Assembly: GCA_029569255.1 (NCBI GenBank)
Contig: JAKQUO010000045.1
Span: 61,974 to 125,973, forward strand
DNA from: Acidobacteriota bacterium
GTDB lineage: Bacteria > Acidobacteriota > Aminicenantia > Aminicenantales > Saccharicenantaceae
Reading direction: 5' to 3'
Length of the DNA: 64,000 nucleotides
Shown: in pieces, positions 62,101 through 64,000 of the stretch
How the letters are laid out: each line of letters opens with the position of its first letter
Position numbering within the stretch: position 1 is the first letter of the stretch
Notes under the pieces: model-generated
Seen by the model: the letters and a program-made list of their open reading frames with translations, nothing else
Databases searched by the model: none
Told to the model about the DNA's origin: nothing
Translations under genes and position numbers: made by a program

Positions 62101-63295
62101 GCTCGACGCGGTCACCCTGCGCCTGCGCTTCGGGACGCGCGAGAAAGAGGAGCGGCTCCCGGTGGCCGCGCCCGCCGCCGCGGCCGCGCCTCCCCCGCCG
62201 CCGCGGCCGGGCGAGGCCCTCGTGACGACCCGGGACATCATCTCGCCGGACATGGCCGCGGCCATCGTCCGCCGCCTCTCGGCCCTGAAGGGCGTCCGGG
62301 CCTATGTCGGCGGCCGGTCCTACGAGGGCCGCGACGTCCCCGTCCTCGAGATCCACAGGCCCTTCGGCGCCTACGTCTCCCTGCCGCGGCTGATCACGGT
62401 CAAGCCGACGCTGCAGGCCGTGGCCCGCCAGCACGCCAACGAGGTCTCGTCGACCAACTACCTCCTCCGCTTCGCCGAGCTCCTGGCCCGGGACCCCGAG
62501 GCGGGGGCCGCGCTCGACAAGGTCAGCTTCGTCTTCCAGCCGATGGAGAACCCGGACGGCGCCGCGCTCGCCGACGAGATGCGGAAGAACGAGCCGTTCC
62601 ACAGCCTCCACGCCGGCCGCTACGGCGCGCTGGGCGTGGACATGGGCTACCAGACGGGCTCGAAGCCCCTCCTCCCCGAGGCGGCCGTCCGGACGCGCCT
62701 CTACGACCGCTGGCTTCCCGACATCTTCCTCAACCTCCACGGCTACCCCTCGCACGAGTGGGTCCAGCCGTTCTCGAATTACACGCCGTACCTGTTCCGG
62801 GACTACTGGGTCCCCCGGGGCTGGTTCGCCTATTTCCGGTCCCTCCGCCTGCCGCTCTATCCCGAGCACGTCGAGGCCGGCCGCGCCCTGATGAGCCTCA
62901 TCGCCGAGGAGCTCAACGCGGACGCCCGGGCCGCCGCCTCGAACCGCCTGTTCTACGACCGCTACGAGCGCTGGGCCGCCCGCTGGGCGCCGCACATGAA
63001 CGCCCTCGAAGTCGCCGACGGGGTCAACATCTACGCCAAGCGCCGGGGGCCCGCCGAGAGCCGTCTGACGCCGCGGGCCCAGGCCACCTTCAGCGAGCAG
63101 ACGCCCGAGCTCATGGACGAGACGGCCGCCGGCGACTGGCTCGAGGCCCTGTGCGCCCAGGGGCTGGCCTATCTCCGGGCCCACGTCAAGTACCTGGAAC
63201 GGGCCTCGTTCGAGGTCGTCCGCATCGAGGAAGAGGTCCGCGACCGCGTCCGCCTGACGCTCGTGCGCAAGCGGCCCGGGAGCCCGGGGAAATAG
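59165..63295 (+). CDS. giant exported M14-family zinc carboxypeptidase
   Basis: The 1376-residue protein starts with a signal peptide (MKKAFLAALAALAFAPAGLA). Two related N-terminal modules each open with an Asp-rich calcium-type loop (DLDGDGFPETPALAVVVPDR at the start of the mature chain; DRDGDGLPDGLDGTIVVPKG near residue 330). The middle 600 residues match no family I recognise. The C-terminal part (about 1020-1340) is an M14 peptidase: YEGRDVPVLEIHRP, the zinc site in RQHANEVSST (HxxE), FQPMENPDG and the third zinc ligand in FLNLHGYPSHEW. A GGAG site eight bases before the ATG supports this start. M14 enzymes remove C-terminal residues or cleave cell-wall peptides; the target here is unknown. 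Confidence 0.88.
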   Translation: MKKAFLAALAALAFAPAGLAGLDGLAKLFAPGRAVLDLDGDGFPETPALAVVVPDRPTAVELALAADIAARVNFESLVVDFGLVRRESELAAGPAPALQVLVGGRLAGAREALKERRREPAALGPNQGLVFLAERSGRTSVVCVGGSDEALLKTGRAFFLRWPYFWEVWGRETGATYENLENDLGAFLAEAGAKPRRTVVREALYEFPAAVPVSDGLEALSFDEGQIKGLTVEAHFADEAGRAAAEAALTALSADQRRGRRTALLSYPACAALTFELRRGEARSAVVLSRTGATKRLLTPGFKERPGAAAAAKEFDLLALYSAKAVYADRDGDGLPDGLDGTIVVPKGLAPATLPELASRFVLGAAGASFPVVRLDGEVESRRALAAPVLVGANALTADLVRTGLLKLPALAPGFGVVKTVPKAFGGSTAVVVQGGDPAGLEATMSYMARTFPHFAEFGPGRPELAGLAEDIDTLLSGGKGGAEAFVRNAAEKAAAEIEGREIESVEAEIVLPGENAAFGDAVRTVLAAAAGGAPVEVKVLSMKTGRTVFEKEKAFTWEVDDARALLESRLSALVDAAGRGGRVEVSLGVSESPAVRAKVREDLRRLLDRAGFPAAEVEVLSAYKPGYFWLVERVLPALEGKGAVRLTVRFAEEREDLARPKRTYSEPARWLQELYPVDEVLARRLGIPLENIEFEAAAPGGATYEVEAAGAGGAVIFKDSFSPRTRVIPLSAVLPEWGTATATTGWLRAAAGGTVVCDQALETDLEKFWAFYQRDVLGDVVGHVRRKTGGQPTFSKQPYFKRLLVDLRASEPDFRTGIDEEIVSSLEAAHDEIYFDTLDLLRGITRFDPEDKDAPADASRSSAPGNVLPSLHPSLEGGPAKVRAVLEDWPAAAPQAVVRWKEKGREEVSRTFSLPALKPKAARVAELLYDGRAGRVADVVIESEWEKEADFLAAVDLLAAWRGLAEAGLVPDPVRAPRLDAVTLRLRFGTREKEERLPVAAPAAAAAPPPPPRPGEALVTTRDIISPDMAAAIVRRLSALKGVRAYVGGRSYEGRDVPVLEIHRPFGAYVSLPRLITVKPTLQAVARQHANEVSSTNYLLRFAELLARDPEAGAALDKVSFVFQPMENPDGAALADEMRKNEPFHSLHAGRYGALGVDMGYQTGSKPLLPEAAVRTRLYDRWLPDIFLNLHGYPSHEWVQPFSNYTPYLFRDYWVPRGWFAYFRSLRLPLYPEHVEAGRALMSLIAEELNADARAAASNRLFYDRYERWAARWAPHMNALEVADGVNIYAKRRGPAESRLTPRAQATFSEQTPELMDETAAGDWLEALCAQGLAYLRAHVKYLERASFEVVRIEEEVRDRVRLTLVRKRPGSPGK

Positions 63296-63316
63296 AGTCG
63301 GGACGGGACTTTCTTA

Positions 63317-63346
63317 TTGTGTCCGGATATTGGACCGTGCTAAGAT
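63317..63346 (+). promoter_or_regulatory. promoter of the sigma-54-type regulator
   Basis: TTGTGT (63317-63322) and TAAGAT (63341-63346) are 18 bp apart with a TGC extension. Confidence 0.6.
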
Positions 63347-63379
63347 AGCCCCGCCGCCGCAAGACAGGGGCGGGGAGCG

Positions 63380-64000
63380 ATGGACACACAGAACAACCTT
63401 CTCTTCATCTCGGACGACTTCTCCCTCTACGACTCGGTCAAGAGGTCGCCCGTGGGCGTCGACGTCAGCGTTTTCTTCGCCCAGCTCGAGGACGACTACG
63501 TCGATATCGTCCGCGACAACGGCATCCGCGTCGTCCTGGTCGACCCGGGCGATTCCCTGGCCGAGGGCCTGCTGGCCCTGAAGAAGATCAAGAAGGCCGA
63601 CCCGCTCGTCGACGTCCTCGTCGGCGGGCCGCCCCTCGACCGCGAGGCCGCGCTCGACGTCGTCCGCGCCGGGGCGACCGACTACGTCCCCAAGCCCTTC
63701 AAGCGGGACATCCTCCGGGACATCCTCCGCCGCCTCTCGCGCAAGAGCGAGCTGCGCCGGGAGACCCTGCACCTCGAGAAGAAGCTGGGGCGGAAGTACG
63801 CCTTCGAGGGCCTGATCAGCCGCAACCCGACCATGCTCGAGCTCTTCGGGCTCATCGAGAACATCGCCAAGTACTTCTCCTGCGCCCTCATCACCGGCGA
63901 GACCGGGACGGGCAAGGAGGTCGTGGCCCGGGCCATCCACGGCCTGAGCCCGCACAAGGACAAGCCCCTCGTCGTCTGCGACTGCGCCGCGGTGCCGGAG
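63380..64000 (+). CDS. sigma-54-dependent (NtrC-type) response regulator, 5' part
   Basis: The visible 207 residues hold a receiver-like domain and the start of an AAA+ sigma-54 activation domain. The receiver has VVLVDPGDSL at the phospho-acceptor position and a conserved Lys in VPKPFKRD. The acidic pair that normally binds Mg2+ at the N-terminus is reduced to FISDDFSLYDS. After a coiled linker (RRETLHLEKKLGRKYAFEGL) the AAA+ domain begins with LISRNPTMLELFGLIENIAK and Walker A GETGTGKEVVA. The rest lies beyond the window. It would activate sigma-54 promoters. The partner kinase is unknown; the NtrY-like kinase 47 kb away is one candidate. Confidence 0.9.
   Translation, partial: MDTQNNLLFISDDFSLYDSVKRSPVGVDVSVFFAQLEDDYVDIVRDNGIRVVLVDPGDSLAEGLLALKKIKKADPLVDVLVGGPPLDREAALDVVRAGATDYVPKPFKRDILRDILRRLSRKSELRRETLHLEKKLGRKYAFEGLISRNPTMLELFGLIENIAKYFSCALITGETGTGKEVVARAIHGLSPHKDKPLVVCDCAAVPE

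Noticed and set aside
59009..63184. 1391-residue open frame opposite the M14 peptidase
   Set aside because: Same reason: low-complexity antisense frame; the plus strand has signal peptide, ribosome-binding site and catalytic motifs.

Overview
This 64 kb window is a dense, high-GC bacterial chromosome segment. Genes lie on both strands, spacing is short, and many starts carry a GGAGG-type ribosome-binding site. The mix of a tricorn-type protease, a very large secreted M14 peptidase, a SpoIID/LytB protein, monomeric isocitrate dehydrogenase, ABC-F, MgtA and an NtrY-like kinase would fit an Acidobacteriota/'Candidatus Aminicenantes'-like genome. That placement is inference from gene content and base composition; there is no rRNA gene here to prove it.

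Layout. 1-12 kb: a partial ABC-F ATPase, a Tat-exported class V aminotransferase, a P2A Ca2+-ATPase, tRNA-Pro(CGG), a cupin, an MFS permease, a DUF362 ferredoxin-like protein, a second class V aminotransferase and a HAD phosphatase. 12-25 kb: a 1285-residue NtrY-like histidine kinase coupled to a small exported protein, a leaderless flavodoxin-like gene, NIF3, a KAS III enzyme, acylphosphatase, a ThiD-like kinase, threonine/serine dehydratase, DUF72, a LysA-like decarboxylase, peroxiredoxin, and an XRE regulator/membrane-protein operon with a palindromic operator. 26-32 kb: tricorn protease, then an NRAMP-related transporter followed by a PRC/MgtE_N/CBS gene that is broken by a templated inverted duplication. 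32-37 kb: an SOS mutagenesis cassette read leftward (lexA, Y-family polymerase, DnaE2-like polymerase). The dnaE gene carries three in-frame palindromic repeats. 37-44 kb: a large secreted protein of unknown function, a lipoprotein, and a lower-GC inserted segment with a secreted caspase-fold (C13-like) protease and a truncated cysteine desulfurase; 435-bp direct repeats flank the insert. 44-55 kb: MgtA, monomeric IDH, an HtrA lipoprotein, an SPFH protein, an SDR, a histidine ammonia-lyase with Cys in place of the MIO serine, a MITE-like element, and L-threonine 3-dehydrogenase. 55-64 kb: spermidine synthase, SpoIID, the giant M14 protein, and the start of a sigma-54-type regulator.

Two themes stand out. 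First, a family of 26-29 bp imperfect palindromes (GGGGACATGTACC-loop-GGTACGTGTCCCC) occurs as inverted pairs between genes and as single in-frame insertions in dnaE, resembling REP/BIME elements and Rickettsia palindromic elements. One intergenic pair sits inside a 267-bp element whose terminal inverted repeat appears to supply the -35 box of hutH. Second, divalent-cation handling recurs: a Ca2+ P-type ATPase, an MgtA Mg2+ ATPase, and an NRAMP-related transporter next to an MgtE-like cytosolic sensor module. Sigma-70-like promoters with a 17-bp spacer are easy to see in this window, often with an extended TGn -10 box.
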